A stretch of 64,000 bases of DNA. Source: Nakamurella panacisegetis. Its GTDB lineage: Bacteria > Actinomycetota > Actinomycetes > Mycobacteriales > Nakamurellaceae. Location of the stretch: positions 1 to 64,000 of the forward strand of contig NZ_LT629710.1 in the NCBI RefSeq assembly GCF_900104535.1, in the 5' to 3' direction. The notes below the pieces were generated by a model. That model did no database searches. It saw only the letters and a program-made list of their open reading frames with translations, and was not told the DNA's origin. The stretch's first letter is position 1, and each line of letters begins with the position of its first letter. The position numbers and the translations under genes were made by a program. Shown one piece after another: positions 47,677 through 57,766 of the stretch.

Positions 47677-48741
47677 TCAGGCCTGGGCGACGATGTCCAG
47701 GACGGCGACCGCGGCGGACGAGGTCTGCCCGGTCGACGAATTGGTCGATGCGGCCACGACGACCAGCACCCGGCTGCCGAGCGGCACCCCGATGAGGCCC
47801 TTGAGCGCACCGCTGCTGTCGACGGTGATCTGCTGGAGCCCGGTCGACGAGCTGGCGCTGGCCTTGGCGCCGGCCTTGGGCCACGTGGACTGGGTCTGGC
47901 TCTGTGTCCAGTCGGTGACGACCAGCTGGGCCAGCACGTTCCCGGCGACGACCTTGGCGCCGGTGCCCTTGGCCAGGACGTAGACCGCGTTGGTCTTGGG
48001 CTCGGCCAGACCCTTCGGGACGGTGATCTTCGGCTCCTTGCCCAAGGCACCGGTGACGGTCGGGATCCCCTTCACCGCAGGTTGCGGGACGGCGTCGGTC
48101 TGGCCCGCGGCGTCCGGGGAGATGACGCCGACGACGTCGACCACGAACACGATGGTGTCGGTGCCCTTGATGGCGCCGTTGGCCCCACCGGCCGAGCCGT
48201 AACCGTCCGACGGCGGCAGGCTCAGCAGCACCCGGCTGCCGATCTTGACGCCGACCAGCGCCACGTCCCACCCCGGGACGACCTTGCCCTCGCCGATCTG
48301 GAAGGTGCTGGTGTTCGGCTTGCGGTCGTACGAGTTGTCGAACGCCTTGGTCCCACCCCAGACCTGACCCAGATAGTGGGTGACCAGGTAGTCACCCTTC
48401 TTCGTGACAGCACCGGTGCCCTCACTCAGAACTTCCCGCTGGAGCGACGGCACGGCCGGGGTCTTCGGGAAGGTCAGCGTCGGCTTCTCACCGAACTTGC
48501 CGGTCGCGGTCGGCAACTCCGAGGCTGCCACCGCCGGAGCGACGGCGGTGGCCGCCGGGACCGCGGGGCCCAGGTCGGGGGCGGCACTGGACCTGGCCGA
48601 ACCGGTCGCCACTGCCGACGAGGCAGCCGCGCCGGACGATCCGGCCACCGCACCCGAGCTGGTGGAGCCGGCGGTCGAGCTCGAACTGCACGCCGCGAGC
48701 ACAAGGAGCGGAAGGGCGGCGATGACGGCCCGGATGCGCAT
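47677..48741 (-). CDS. FKBP-type peptidyl-prolyl isomerase lipoprotein, tandem domains
   Basis: The 354-aa protein has a lipobox (LVLAACS, Cys18), a Ser/Ala-rich linker to about 75, then an FKBP domain (about 80-205; THYLGQVWGGTKAFDNSYDR, IGEGKVVPGWDVALVGVKIGSRVLLSLPPSDGYG). A second, divergent FKBP-like domain (about 225-350) lacks the FDxS motif but keeps GLIGVPLGSRVLVVV. It would fold exported proteins at the cell surface; the second domain is probably a chaperone rather than a catalyst. Confidence 0.92.
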   Translation of the reverse strand: MRIRAVIAALPLLVLAACSSSSTAGSTSSGAVAGSSGAAASSAVATGSARSSAAPDLGPAVPAATAVAPAVAASELPTATGKFGEKPTLTFPKTPAVPSLQREVLSEGTGAVTKKGDYLVTHYLGQVWGGTKAFDNSYDRKPNTSTFQIGEGKVVPGWDVALVGVKIGSRVLLSLPPSDGYGSAGGANGAIKGTDTIVFVVDVVGVISPDAAGQTDAVPQPAVKGIPTVTGALGKEPKITVPKGLAEPKTNAVYVLAKGTGAKVVAGNVLAQLVVTDWTQSQTQSTWPKAGAKASASSSTGLQQITVDSSGALKGLIGVPLGSRVLVVVAASTNSSTGQTSSAAVAVLDIVAQA

Positions 48742-48985
48742 GGAGAATCCTTCTTCTTCAGCTGCCAGAGCACGCTCGGCAGAGTTGTTCAGCGCCAGTG
48801 CGTTACCCGTGTCGGGCTCCGGAGATTCCGGGCTGGCTTGGACACCCTACGCAACCGACCTGTTCACCAGATGTGAATGCCGGCCCGCGCAACCGGGGCC
48901 GGCCGGATCGGTGCGACATCGGCCGGGCCGATCGAGGCTCAACCCGAGGGTCCGGACAGGGTCCCGCTGGCCCTAGTCTGAGCGG

Positions 48986-50293
48986 GTGGCAGGTACCCCG
49001 CGCGTCTTCGTCGCCCAGCTGGCCGGACTTCCCGTGTTCGGCCCCGGCGGCGAGTCCATCGGCAAGGTGAAGGATATCGTCGCTGCCCTCCGGCTCGACC
49101 GAAGGCCTCCGCGAGTGCTCGGCATCGTCGTGGAACTGCCCACCCGAAGGCCGATCTTCGTCCCGATGCTGCGGGTCACCTCGCTGGAATCGCACGCCGT
49201 CGCGCTGTCAACGGGGTCGGTCAGCCTGCGGCGCTTCGAGCAGCGCCGCACCGAAGTGCTGGTGATCGGTCAGCTGATCGACAAGAAGGTGCGGATCGCC
49301 ACCACTGCGTCGGCGGCCACCGTCATCGACGCGGGGATGGAGCGCACCCGCACCCGCGACTGGATCGTCAACCGGCTGGCCGTCCGCGAGCGCACCGGGC
49401 GGCTGTCCCGCCGGTCGCCGGTCCAGCTGTTGAACTGGACCGACGTCCGCGGCACCGATCTCACCGACCTGTCGGACAACACCACCCTGGGGACCCAGCA
49501 GCTGCTGGCCTCGTTCGAGGGCATCCGCGCCGCCGACGCGGCGACCGTGCTGCGCGACCTGCCGCCGGCCCGACGGTACGAGGTGGCCGACGCGCTCGAC
49601 GACGACCGGCTGGCCGACGTCATCGAGGAACTGCCGGAGGAGGACCAGAAGGATCTGCTGGCCCACCTGGACGAGGCCCGCGCGGCCGACATCCTGGAAG
49701 CGATGGACCCGGACGACGCGGCCGACCTGCTGGCCGAACTGCCCTCCGGCGTGCAGGAACGGCTGCTGGAGCTGATGGAGCCGGAGGAGTCGGAGCCGGT
49801 CCGGCGACTGCTGCAGTACTCGTTCGACACCGCCGGTGGTCTGATGACGCCGGAGCCGATCGTGCTCACCCCGGACGCCACGGTGGCCGAGGCCCTGGCC
49901 CGGGTCCGCTCCCCCGACCTGACCCCGGCGCTGGCTTCGATGGTGTTCATCTGCCGCCCGCCGCAGGCCACGCCGACCGGCCGCTATCTCGGCGCCGTGC
50001 ACACCCAGCGATTGCTCCGCGAGCCACCGTTCGACCTGGTCGCGGGCGTGATCGACAAGGACATGGCCCGGATGTCGGCCGACGCCAGCCTGGCCGAGGT
50101 GACCCGGTTCTTCGCGGCCTACAACCTGGTCTGCGCGCCGGTGGTGGACGACGAGGAACATCTGCTCGGGGCGGTCACGGTCGATGACGTGCTGGACCAT
50201 CTGCTGCCGGACAACTGGCGCGAGCTCGGCCTGGGTGACATGCCCACCCGTGCCCGCACGTCCCCGCGGATGAAGGAGGCGGGCCGTGCCTGA
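48986..50293 (+). CDS. PRC-barrel / MgtE N-domain / CBS protein
   Basis: The 435-aa soluble protein has an N-terminal PRC-barrel-like part (about 8-90; VFGPGGESIGKVKDIVAALRLD) and an MgtE N-terminal domain (about 165-290; repeats such as RYEVADALDDDRLADVIEELPEEDQKDLLAHLD). Two CBS motifs (about 290-415) end in VTVDDVLDHLLP. It resembles the cytoplasmic part of the MgtE magnesium channel but has no membrane domain. GTG start. It overlaps the DUF1003 gene by 8 bases, so the two probably act together. Confidence 0.88.
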   Translation: MAGTPRVFVAQLAGLPVFGPGGESIGKVKDIVAALRLDRRPPRVLGIVVELPTRRPIFVPMLRVTSLESHAVALSTGSVSLRRFEQRRTEVLVIGQLIDKKVRIATTASAATVIDAGMERTRTRDWIVNRLAVRERTGRLSRRSPVQLLNWTDVRGTDLTDLSDNTTLGTQQLLASFEGIRAADAATVLRDLPPARRYEVADALDDDRLADVIEELPEEDQKDLLAHLDEARAADILEAMDPDDAADLLAELPSGVQERLLELMEPEESEPVRRLLQYSFDTAGGLMTPEPIVLTPDATVAEALARVRSPDLTPALASMVFICRPPQATPTGRYLGAVHTQRLLREPPFDLVAGVIDKDMARMSADASLAEVTRFFAAYNLVCAPVVDDEEHLLGAVTVDDVLDHLLPDNWRELGLGDMPTRARTSPRMKEAGRA

Positions 50294-50864
50294 GTTCCGC
50301 GGCCGGCGCCTTGACCAGCCGCGGAGCAACCGGCGGTTCAACCTGGACATCGACCCGGAGGCCTTCGGCCGGTTCTCGGAGAACCTGGCCCGATTCCTGG
50401 GTACCGGCAAGTTCCTGTTCTGGCAGACCCTGCTGGTGATCCTGTGGATCTCGCTGAACCTGTTCGCGGTCAGTCTCCGGTGGGACCCGTACCCGTTCAT
50501 CCTGCTCAATCTGGCCTTCTCGACGCAGGCGGCCTACGCGGCGCCGTTGATCCTGCTGGCCCAGAACCGTCAGGACGACCGGGACCGGATCACCGTGGAC
50601 GAGGACAGGTCACGCGCGGCGCAAACCAAGGCCGACACGGAGTTCCTGGCTCGGGAGCTGGCCGCCCTTCGGATCGCCATCGGCGAGATCGCCACCCGCG
50701 ACTATCTGCGGGGTGAACTCGAGCGACTGCGTATCGACCTGGACGACACGATCGCGCCGAAACCGAAACGGGAGAAGTCGGCCGGCAAGGCCAAGCAGGC
50801 GACGAAGGAGCCCTCGGTCGATCACCGTCAATCGGCCCCCGATGCGAGCGAACCGCGGCCCTGA
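50286..50864 (+). CDS. DUF1003 membrane protein
   Basis: The 192-aa protein carries the DUF1003 core with two helices (about 44-62 and 71-92; FLFWQTLLVILWISLNLF, DPYPFILLNLAFSTQAAYAAPLILLAQNRQ) and a coiled-coil-prone charged tail with Lys-rich residues (about 100-175). It overlaps the upstream MgtE-like gene by 8 bases. The function of the family is unknown; the pairing suggests it supplies the membrane partner for the MgtE-N/CBS protein. Confidence 0.9.
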   Translation: MPEFRGRRLDQPRSNRRFNLDIDPEAFGRFSENLARFLGTGKFLFWQTLLVILWISLNLFAVSLRWDPYPFILLNLAFSTQAAYAAPLILLAQNRQDDRDRITVDEDRSRAAQTKADTEFLARELAALRIAIGEIATRDYLRGELERLRIDLDDTIAPKPKREKSAGKAKQATKEPSVDHRQSAPDASEPRP

Positions 50865-50904
50865 CCCGCGTTTGGCGCCGTCGATCCCCGCGTGACAGCA
50901 TCCG

Positions 50905-51765
50905 GTGGTGCCCACGATCCTCTTGCTGACTGCCGAAGTTCTCCCCCACGACGACTACGAGACCGCGCTCGTCGCCGAGGCCCTGACCGACCTCGGGGTG
51001 AAGTCGCAGATCGTGCCGTGGGACGCCGACGGCCTCTCCGACATCCCGGCCGACCTCGCGGTCATCCGTTCGACCTGGGACTACACCGGTGCCCTGCCGA
51101 AGTTCCTGGACGTGCTGGGGCGGTTGCCGATGGTGTTGTCGAACCCGGTCGAGGTGGTCCGGTGGAACTCTCACAAGGGCTACCTGGTGGAGTTGGCCGA
51201 GGCCGGCGCCCCGGTCGTTCCCACCCGGTTGTTCCGCGCCGCCGACTTCGCCGCCGGCGACCCGGTGGTGCTGCCCTCCTTCGACACGCCGGAGATCGTC
51301 ATCAAGCCGGCCGTGTCGGCCGGCGGCGCCGGGGTGGGACGGTTCGCCGACGGTTCGGCGGCGGCGCTGGATCATCTGACCTCCACCCTGCGGACCGCCG
51401 ATGCTCTGGTCCAGCCGTTCCAGCCGGGTGTGTCCGAAGGTGAACGCTCACTGATCCACCTGGGTGGGGTGTTCTCGCACGCCGTGCGCAAGACGCCGGC
51501 CGAGGGCGACTACCGGGTGCAGGAGCGATTCGGCGGGTCCAACCGGCCGCATCAGCCCTCGGGGGCCGAACTGGCGGCGGCGGCCGCGGCCCTGTCCGTC
51601 GTCCCGGGCGGCTCCGACGTGCTCAGCTATGCCCGCGTCGATCTGGTCGGTCCCGAGGACAACCCGTTGATCATGGAACTGGAACTGATCGAGCCGGAGT
51701 TGTTCCTCCGCTACGCCGACGGCTCGGCGGAGCGGCTGGCCAAGGCACTCGCGGCCATGGTGTGA
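50905..51765 (+). CDS. ATP-grasp domain protein
   Basis: The 286-aa protein has an ATP-grasp fold: TWDYTGAL, the RWNSHKGYLVELAEAGAPVVPT substrate-ordering region, EIVIKPAVSAGGAGVGRF (ATP lysine loop) and a metal site ELELIEPELFLRY. It joins a carboxylate to an amine or thiol with ATP use; RimK/glutathione-synthetase-like relatives are the nearest by look. Substrate is unknown. GTG 50905 or 50908. A strong hairpin follows. Confidence 0.85.
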   Translation: MVPTILLLTAEVLPHDDYETALVAEALTDLGVKSQIVPWDADGLSDIPADLAVIRSTWDYTGALPKFLDVLGRLPMVLSNPVEVVRWNSHKGYLVELAEAGAPVVPTRLFRAADFAAGDPVVLPSFDTPEIVIKPAVSAGGAGVGRFADGSAAALDHLTSTLRTADALVQPFQPGVSEGERSLIHLGGVFSHAVRKTPAEGDYRVQERFGGSNRPHQPSGAELAAAAAALSVVPGGSDVLSYARVDLVGPEDNPLIMELELIEPELFLRYADGSAERLAKALAAMV

Positions 51766-51847
51766 GCGACCCGGGTGGGAGCGACCCGCGGCGGGGTGGC
51801 TGTCGAGCTGACCGATCGCGATCGGCACCCTGATTCCGGCCTAGAAC

Positions 51848-51886
51848 CACTGAAGGCCCCACCCGGATCGGGTGGGGCCTTCAGTG
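51848..51886. terminator. Bidirectional terminator between the ATP-grasp gene and tmRNA
   Basis: A perfect 18-bp stem (51848-51865 / 51869-51886) with loop GAT. It serves both convergent units. Confidence 0.85.
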
Positions 51887-51902
51887 TCGGACCACATCAC
51901 TG

Positions 51903-52272
51903 TGGAGGTGGCGGGAATCGAACCCGCGTCCAACGTTGTGTTGTGAGGGCTTCTCCGGGCGCAGCTCGCGTTGTCTCTACTTGACCCCACCAGTCATGCG
52001 AACGTGCTGGTGTGACAGGCCCAGTAACTGTTTGTTGTCCCATCGGATCCCGTTACCGGATCGTCAGGTAATCCTCCTTAACGGCGCCAGTATCCGGGTC
52101 GGAGGAACACCCGGACTGACGGAGTCGCTACTCGCTCAGGCGGCGAGGGCGAACTCGCGCTGACTGTTGTCGGCGCTTGATTTTTTTGCAACGGATGGTT
52201 AACGAGATCATCGTTGCCTTCCTCGGCCCGCTTCACCTCACTCGACAGCCGCTGTCGAGACCAATCACCCCC
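51903..52272 (-). ncRNA. ssrA: tmRNA
   Basis: The 370-nt transfer-messenger RNA rescues stalled ribosomes with SmpB. The 5' end GGGGGTG pairs with the 3' end CACCTCC-A; the T-arm GGGTTCGATTCCC is clear. The tag reads ADNSQREFALAA then a stop (52136-52174, minus strand). smpB lies 1.2 kb upstream on the same strand. CCA is not encoded. Confidence 0.95.
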
Positions 52273-52349
52273 AAGAGCTCGGGGAGACAAGCAACATCCA
52301 CTCTACCCGCTCTCCCGGCCGGGCCGCTCCTGGTTTGCCCGCGTGTCCG

Positions 52350-53384
52350 TCAGATGGCACAGGCCGGCTGTCCGGGCAGGAGAATGCCCAGGTAGAAGGT
52401 GCCGCCGGATCCGGTTCCCCGTCCCGGGTCGTCCCACCGGGCCAGCATCGGCTCCGATCCGATCTCCTTGATCACCCGGGCCGCCGTCTCCCCGGTGACC
52501 TCCATGCATCCCTGGCCGGTCCGACCGGCGAGCAGCGTGCGCAGCGTCGTCGGCCCCGGCCAGCGGTGGGCCGGGATGTTCTTGCCGTCGGCCGTCTTGA
52601 TCAGACGGAGTCGGTTCGGCGTCCAGGAGGTCTGGTTGACCACGCCGGCCGTCACGGTGGCGATGGCCGTGTGCAACCGTTGCCGGTTGGCCCGCTGGGC
52701 CGGGTCGGGCAGTGCGTCGTCACCGCTGCCGAAGGCGTAGATCGGCAGGGTCCGCACGGTCCGTCCGGGCGGGGCCAGGGTCACCACGGTGGTGCCCTGG
52801 TCGGTCACCTGGCTCTGGCCCATGTTCAGGTCCATCAGGTCGCCGAACTCGGTGACGGCCCAGTCCCGGAGGCAGTCGGCCACCGTCCCGATGCTCGCGA
52901 CCGGCAACGCTTCGCTGATGCTGCCGTAGCCCTTGGTGGTGATCACGGTGCCATCGGCGTACAGGGCCAGCCGGATCGGTTCGGTGTCACGGTGCGCGAT
53001 CCAGGCGTTCGCCCCGGCGGTGACGGAGATGAGGGGTGCTCCCGACGGCGTCCGCGGGACTGCTTTCGGCACCGAGGTGGTGTCGCAATCGGCCGGCACC
53101 GGATGTGCGGTCCCGCCCGCCGCCGGGGTCGATGTGGCCGGGATCGATGTGGCCGGGATCGACGAGGGCGGGGAGGCCGTGATCGGCGCGGTGGGACTCG
53201 ACGGCGGGTTCGAGGACGGGTTGGAGGACGGGGCCGTGGACGCCGGCGCCGAGGTGGCGGCGACGGCCGGGGTCCGGTCCGCGGTCGAGCAGGCGGCCAG
53301 GACCACCACCGCGCCGCACGCCCCGGCGAACGACAGGGCGCGCCGGCGGAGGTTGGCCGGGAAGGGCTGTGGGGAGCTGTTCAT
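52350..53384 (-). CDS. Lipoprotein of unknown function
   Basis: The 344-aa protein has a lipobox (VVLAACS, Cys32) and a Pro/Ser/Thr linker with short repeats (IPATSIPATSTPA, about 50-95). A C-terminal domain of about 240 residues includes LALYADGTVITT, DLMDLNMGQSQVTDQGTT and EIGSEPMLARWDDPGRG. I do not recognise the domain. Four cysteines after the linker suggest disulfides. It sits between tmRNA and smpB on the same strand. ATG 53384 is favoured by the signal peptide; the ribosome site is weak. Confidence 0.8.
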   Translation of the reverse strand: MNSSPQPFPANLRRRALSFAGACGAVVVLAACSTADRTPAVAATSAPASTAPSSNPSSNPPSSPTAPITASPPSSIPATSIPATSTPAAGGTAHPVPADCDTTSVPKAVPRTPSGAPLISVTAGANAWIAHRDTEPIRLALYADGTVITTKGYGSISEALPVASIGTVADCLRDWAVTEFGDLMDLNMGQSQVTDQGTTVVTLAPPGRTVRTLPIYAFGSGDDALPDPAQRANRQRLHTAIATVTAGVVNQTSWTPNRLRLIKTADGKNIPAHRWPGPTTLRTLLAGRTGQGCMEVTGETAARVIKEIGSEPMLARWDDPGRGTGSGGTFYLGILLPGQPACAI

Positions 53385-53505
53385 GGCGCTGAGACGGGCG
53401 ATCACCCCGCTGCGTTGCACCGGCGGTCATTTCGTGGTGACCGCACCGGCGAACGAGCGTGCAGGCACCACCACCCTCGGGATGCTGACCTCACGAACTG
53501 GACGA

Positions 53506-54018
53506 TCAGCCCATGCCCTTGGCCCGGCGGCCGGCGTACTTGGCCAGCTCGCGGTCCGAGTCCCGCTTGGCCAGCGTCTGCCGCTTGTCGTATTCCTTCT
53601 TGCCGCGTCCGAGGGCGATCTCGACCTTGACCTTGCCGCCGGAGAAGTACATCGACAGCGGGATCAGTGCGACGCCGCCTTCGCGCAGCTTCTGCATCAG
53701 TTTGTCGATCTCGGACCGGTGCAGCAGCAGTTTGCGGGCCCGGCGCGGGGCGTGGTTGGTCCAGGTGCCCTCGGCGTATTCGGCGATGTGCACGTTGCGG
53801 AGCCACACCTCGTCGTCGGAGACGGTGGCGAACCCGTCGATCAGCGACGCCCGCCCGGCACGCAGCGACTTCACCTCGGTGCCGGTCAGCGAGATGCCGG
53901 CCTCGTAGGTGTCGATGATCGCGTAGTCGTGACGCGCTTTCCGGTTCGACGCGATCAATGACCGGCCCAGGTTCCGGGCCTCGGAGGCGCGATCGGCCTT
54001 CTTCTTGTCTGTTGCCAT
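53506..54018 (-). CDS. smpB: SsrA-binding protein SmpB
   Basis: The 170-aa protein binds tmRNA and brings it to stalled ribosomes. It shows [43 protein letters not shown] and [30 protein letters not shown], with a charged C-terminal tail. The gene lies in the ftsE-ftsX-smpB-ssrA order usual in actinobacteria, with one lipoprotein gene inserted before ssrA. Confidence 0.97.
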   Translation of the reverse strand: MATDKKKADRASEARNLGRSLIASNRKARHDYAIIDTYEAGISLTGTEVKSLRAGRASLIDGFATVSDDEVWLRNVHIAEYAEGTWTNHAPRRARKLLLHRSEIDKLMQKLREGGVALIPLSMYFSGGKVKVEIALGRGKKEYDKRQTLAKRDSDRELAKYAGRRAKGMG

Positions 54019-54074
54019 AACCCGTCCAGGTTAGCCGTCCGCGCCAGCGGATTCACCCGCCGAGCGGAGCCGGG

Positions 54075-54977
54075 CTAGATCCGGACGTACAGCCGCAACG
54101 TCACGTAGGCGGAGACAGCGGCCAGACCGGCCCCGGCGATGACCAGGTACGGCGACACCCAGACCAGGTCGGAGTTCTGCAGCGGGGCGAGAACGCCGGA
54201 GTTGATCACCGACCCGAGCAGCTTGTCGATGAAAGCCACCTTGGCCAGGACCAGCAGCCCGACCGACAGGAGGGCACCGATGACTCCGGCCACCACGGCC
54301 TCGATCATGAACGGCAGTTGGGTGCGCCATCGAGAGGCCCCGACCAACCGCATGATCGAGGTCTCGGTGCGTCTGGTGTAGGCCGCGATCTGCACCATGT
54401 TCGATATCAGCAGCAGAGCGGCCAGGGCTTGTATCAACGCGATGATGATGGTGACGTTGCGGACCCCGTTGAGCAGCCCGAACAGCCGGTTCAGGAAGTC
54501 GCTCTGGTCGTTCACCGAGTCGACCCCGGGCAGCCCGGTGAACTGCTGCGAGATCACCTTGAAGCGCTGCGGGTCGTAGAGCTTCACGTGGAAGGACGCC
54601 GGCAGCGCCTTCTCCTGCACGATGGCCAGCATCTCGGGCTGGCCGGCGAAACGCTGCTTGTACTGCGCGAAGGCGTCGGCCTGGGTCTGATAGGTGGACA
54701 GCTCGACGTCGGCGTTCTTCTTCAGCGCGGTCTGGATGGCCTGGCAGACGGCGTCCCGGCAGTCCGGATCGTTGGTCGACTGAGCCACGCTCAGGTAGAC
54801 GATCACCTCGACCTTGTCGCCGTAGAGCACCTGGGTCGCCTGGGTCAGGCGGGCCACGATCAGCCCGCCGCCGAGCAGCGTCAGCGAGATCGCCGTGGTC
54901 AAGATCATCGCGATGGTCATCGTGATGTTTCGTCGAAGCCCGGTCAGGACCTCGCCGAACACATATCCGGCTCGCAT
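54075..54977 (-). CDS. ftsX: Cell division protein FtsX
   Basis: The 300-aa protein has four membrane helices (about 20-42, 170-195, 220-245, 270-292) and a large extracellular loop (about 45-165) that activates cell-wall hydrolases. The motif ISNMVQIAAYTRRTETSIMRLVGASRWRTQLPFMIEA is typical. ATG 54977 has AGAGGA. It forms the FtsEX complex with the ATPase encoded 75 bases upstream. Confidence 0.95.
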   Translation of the reverse strand: MRAGYVFGEVLTGLRRNITMTIAMILTTAISLTLLGGGLIVARLTQATQVLYGDKVEVIVYLSVAQSTNDPDCRDAVCQAIQTALKKNADVELSTYQTQADAFAQYKQRFAGQPEMLAIVQEKALPASFHVKLYDPQRFKVISQQFTGLPGVDSVNDQSDFLNRLFGLLNGVRNVTIIIALIQALAALLLISNMVQIAAYTRRTETSIMRLVGASRWRTQLPFMIEAVVAGVIGALLSVGLLVLAKVAFIDKLLGSVINSGVLAPLQNSDLVWVSPYLVIAGAGLAAVSAYVTLRLYVRI

Positions 54978-55052
54978 TTGTTCCTCTCGCAGATGGTGAC
55001 CGTCAGCCACCGAGAACGGGCCAACACGTGGAAGCTGTTTCGACAGCCGCGG

Positions 55053-55751
55053 TTAGCGGCCGACCCCGTACACGCCGCGGGACTCGTCCCGGACCACCTT
55101 GCCCAGCTGCAGTTCGATGACGCGGCGGCGCATCGAGTCGACGATGTTGTTGTCGTGGGTGGCCATCAGGACGGTGGTGCCGGTGCGGTTGATCCGTTCC
55201 AGCAGCAGCATGATGTCCGCGCTGGTGTCCGGGTCGAGGTTGCCGGTCGGCTCGTCGGCCAGCAACAGCAGCGGCCGGTTGACGAACGCGCGGGCAATGG
55301 CCACCCGCTGCTGCTCACCACCGGACAGCTCGTGCGGAAGCCGCCGGGCCTTGCCCTCCAGTCCGACCAGTTCCAGCACCTCGGGCACGATCTTGCGGAT
55401 GGCCGCGCGGGGCCGGCCGATCACCTCGAGGGCGAAGCCGACGTTCTGCTCGACCGTCTTGTTGGTGAGCAACCGGAAGTCCTGGAACACGCAGCCGAGG
55501 CGGCGGCGGTGCGCCGGAACCTTCGAACGACGGAGTTTGCCCAGGTCCTTGCCGGCCACCTGGATCTGCCCGCTGGTCGGGACGTCCTCCCGCAGCACCA
55601 GCCGGAGGAACGTCGACTTGCCCGAGCCGGACGGCCCGATGACGAAGACGAATTCACCTTTGTCGACGTCGATGGAGACGTCGTCCAGTGCTGGACGCGT
55701 GGAGGTTTTGTAGCTCTTCGACACATGGGACAGGTGAATCACAGCCGTCAC
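55053..55751 (-). CDS. ftsE: Cell division ATP-binding protein FtsE
   Basis: The 232-aa ABC ATPase has Walker [10 protein letters not shown], signature [19 protein letters not shown], Walker [14 protein letters not shown] and the FtsE-typical CVFQDFRLL and [18 protein letters not shown]. It drives FtsX to regulate peptidoglycan hydrolysis at division. Start is GTG at 55751 or 55742. Confidence 0.96.
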   Translation of the reverse strand: MTAVIHLSHVSKSYKTSTRPALDDVSIDVDKGEFVFVIGPSGSGKSTFLRLVLREDVPTSGQIQVAGKDLGKLRRSKVPAHRRRLGCVFQDFRLLTNKTVEQNVGFALEVIGRPRAAIRKIVPEVLELVGLEGKARRLPHELSGGEQQRVAIARAFVNRPLLLLADEPTGNLDPDTSADIMLLLERINRTGTTVLMATHDNNIVDSMRRRVIELQLGKVVRDESRGVYGVGR

Positions 55752-55851
55752 TCTACTTCCGGTTCTCGTTATCTCGGTGTGACCTGGCCGGTGCGCGGCG
55801 GTATTTCAGCCGGTTGTCAGCCGTTCGCCCGCGCTTGCGCCCGCGCGCCGG

Positions 55852-56661
55852 TCAGCGGGCCAACCGGGCCACGACCTCGGCGTGCAGCAGCCCGTTGGTG
55901 GCCATGGCGCTCACCGTCCGCTGATCGACGGCGGCCCCGTCGACGTCGGTGAAGCGGCCGCCGGCCTCCCGCACCACGGGCACCAGGGCGGCGAGATCCC
56001 ACAGGCTCAGTTCGGGTTCGGCCGCGATATCGGCCGCCCCTTCGGCCACCAGCATGTACGGGAGGAAGTCGCCGTAGCCCCGGGTGCGCCAGCAGGCGTC
56101 GAGCAGCGCCGCGAACTGCGGGCCGCGGCCCTGCTCCTGCCACTCCTTGGGATCGGAGTAGGTCAATGACGCGTCGGCCAGGTCGGCGACACCCGACACG
56201 GAGATCTGCTTCACCGGTCCCCCGGCGAACCGGGTGAACGCCCCACCGCCCTGCGCGGCCCACCAGCGCCGGGCCAGGGCCGGCGCCGAGACCACCCCGA
56301 CCACCACGTCGTCCCCGTCGAACAGCGCGATCAGGGTGGCCCATACGGGCACCCCGCGCACGTAGTTCTTGGTGCCGTCGATCGGATCCACCACCCAGCG
56401 GCGACCGGTGGTCGGAGCGTCGGCCGCCCCACCGCCGAATTCCTCGCCGACGACGACGTCGTCGGGCCGCTGCGCGGTGAGGATGGCCCGGATGGCCGTC
56501 TCGACCGCGAGATCGGCGTCCGACACCGGGGTCAGGTCGGGCTTGGCGGTCACCTTGAGATCCGACGCGCCGAACCGAGGAAGGCTGATCGCGTCGGCGG
56601 CGTCGGCCAGGGCCAGCGCCAGGGTCAGATCGTCAGGGTGCGTTGCACCGGAGGAAGTCAC
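55852..56661 (-). CDS. hisN: Inositol monophosphatase-family protein, probable histidinol-phosphatase
   Basis: The 269-aa enzyme has metal-site motifs [28 protein letters not shown] and [23 protein letters not shown]. In actinobacteria this subgroup (HisN) removes phosphate from histidinol phosphate. GTG 56661 is chosen by family length; an alternative TTG start at 56730 overlaps the stop of the upstream ctaG-like gene and would couple translation. Inositol-1-phosphatase activity is the alternative. Confidence 0.87.
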   Translation of the reverse strand: MTSSGATHPDDLTLALALADAADAISLPRFGASDLKVTAKPDLTPVSDADLAVETAIRAILTAQRPDDVVVGEEFGGGAADAPTTGRRWVVDPIDGTKNYVRGVPVWATLIALFDGDDVVVGVVSAPALARRWWAAQGGGAFTRFAGGPVKQISVSGVADLADASLTYSDPKEWQEQGRGPQFAALLDACWRTRGYGDFLPYMLVAEGAADIAAEPELSLWDLAALVPVVREAGGRFTDVDGAAVDQRTVSAMATNGLLHAEVVARLAR

Positions 56662-56726
56662 GCCGGAACCGTAACGCCTGCGCCCGGTCGGGCCGGGATC
56701 CGACATCCGGACCGGCGCGCTGTTGA

Positions 56727-57743
56727 TCAATCGGCGGGCTGATCAGATGGCGGCCGCACCGGAGCAACACCCTTGTGCCCGCCGAACCGGTCCTGCAGGG
56801 CCGGGTCGTCCAGCCACCACGGGCGGTCGACCGGCGGGTCGGCCACCGCCTCACCGGCGGCGTCCCAGTGCTGCCGGGCGTCCAGTTCGGCGTCGACCCG
56901 GGCCGCGTCCCGGGCGTCGGCCTTGATCCAGCGGGTGGCCGCCAGGATCAGGAACGGCAGGTCGAGAACCTCGGCCACCACCCACAGGATGCCGCCCGCG
57001 ACGTGCTGGTCGTCGATCGCGACGGGCGAGAAGGCGGGCCGGTTCACCGCGAAGTGCACCAACGTCATATGGGTCTGGAATCGCAGGGCGATGCCGGGAA
57101 AGGCGTCCAGGATCAGCTCCACGAAACCGACGGCCAGCGACAGCCCGACGGCCAGCGACGATCGTTGGTCGTCGGTGTTGACCAGGGGTAGGGCAATCAG
57201 CGCGCCGACCGCCAGCAGCAGCAGGTGAACCACGCCTCCGGCCCACACCGAACTGACCGCGAACGAGCCCAGCCCGCCGAAGATCAGCAGCATGCAGAGC
57301 ACCGGCACCAGCACCGGGCTGACCAACGGGCTGCCCAGGAACCGCAGGGTCCGGGTGCGCAGGGCCCGGGCGAGCAGGTTGTCCGGTCCGTGCACCGTGG
57401 TCACCAGCGACACCGGCTGGGCCGACATGATGACGATCGGCACGATGAGCAGGAGGAGCAGCTCCTGGGTCATCCAGACCCACATCAGCTGGAAGCCGCG
57501 GGCCTGCGGGAAGCCGTTCGTGGTCCAGACGGTGGCCGCGACGCCGACCCAGAACACGATGTCGCGGTGCCGCGCCCACGCGATTCCCTGCGTGGCCGCG
57601 CGCCGTCGGGTGCGCAGATAGGCGATGGCCAGGATGGCGACGACGACGATCATCACGTAGTCCGGCCGCCACTCGGTCAGCAGGCTCCCACCCGAGGGCG
57701 CGGATGTCGGTGAGGCGAAGGAATGCACCCGACCATCGTCCAC
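56727..57743 (-). CDS. CtaG-like cytochrome c oxidase assembly membrane protein
   Basis: The 338-aa protein has about seven membrane helices. It belongs to the caa3_CtaG group: [35 protein letters not shown] and the [20 protein letters not shown] segment, with conserved His near helix ends that could bind copper. It probably helps mature the CuB or CuA site of the oxidase whose subunit I (ctaD) is 15 kb away. The cytoplasmic C-terminus is Trp/Pro-rich. Confidence 0.87.
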   Translation of the reverse strand: MDDGRVHSFASPTSAPSGGSLLTEWRPDYVMIVVVAILAIAYLRTRRRAATQGIAWARHRDIVFWVGVAATVWTTNGFPQARGFQLMWVWMTQELLLLLIVPIVIMSAQPVSLVTTVHGPDNLLARALRTRTLRFLGSPLVSPVLVPVLCMLLIFGGLGSFAVSSVWAGGVVHLLLLAVGALIALPLVNTDDQRSSLAVGLSLAVGFVELILDAFPGIALRFQTHMTLVHFAVNRPAFSPVAIDDQHVAGGILWVVAEVLDLPFLILAATRWIKADARDAARVDAELDARQHWDAAGEAVADPPVDRPWWLDDPALQDRFGGHKGVAPVRPPSDQPAD

Positions 57744-57766
57744 CCTCGTCCCGGTCGCGCTCGCCC

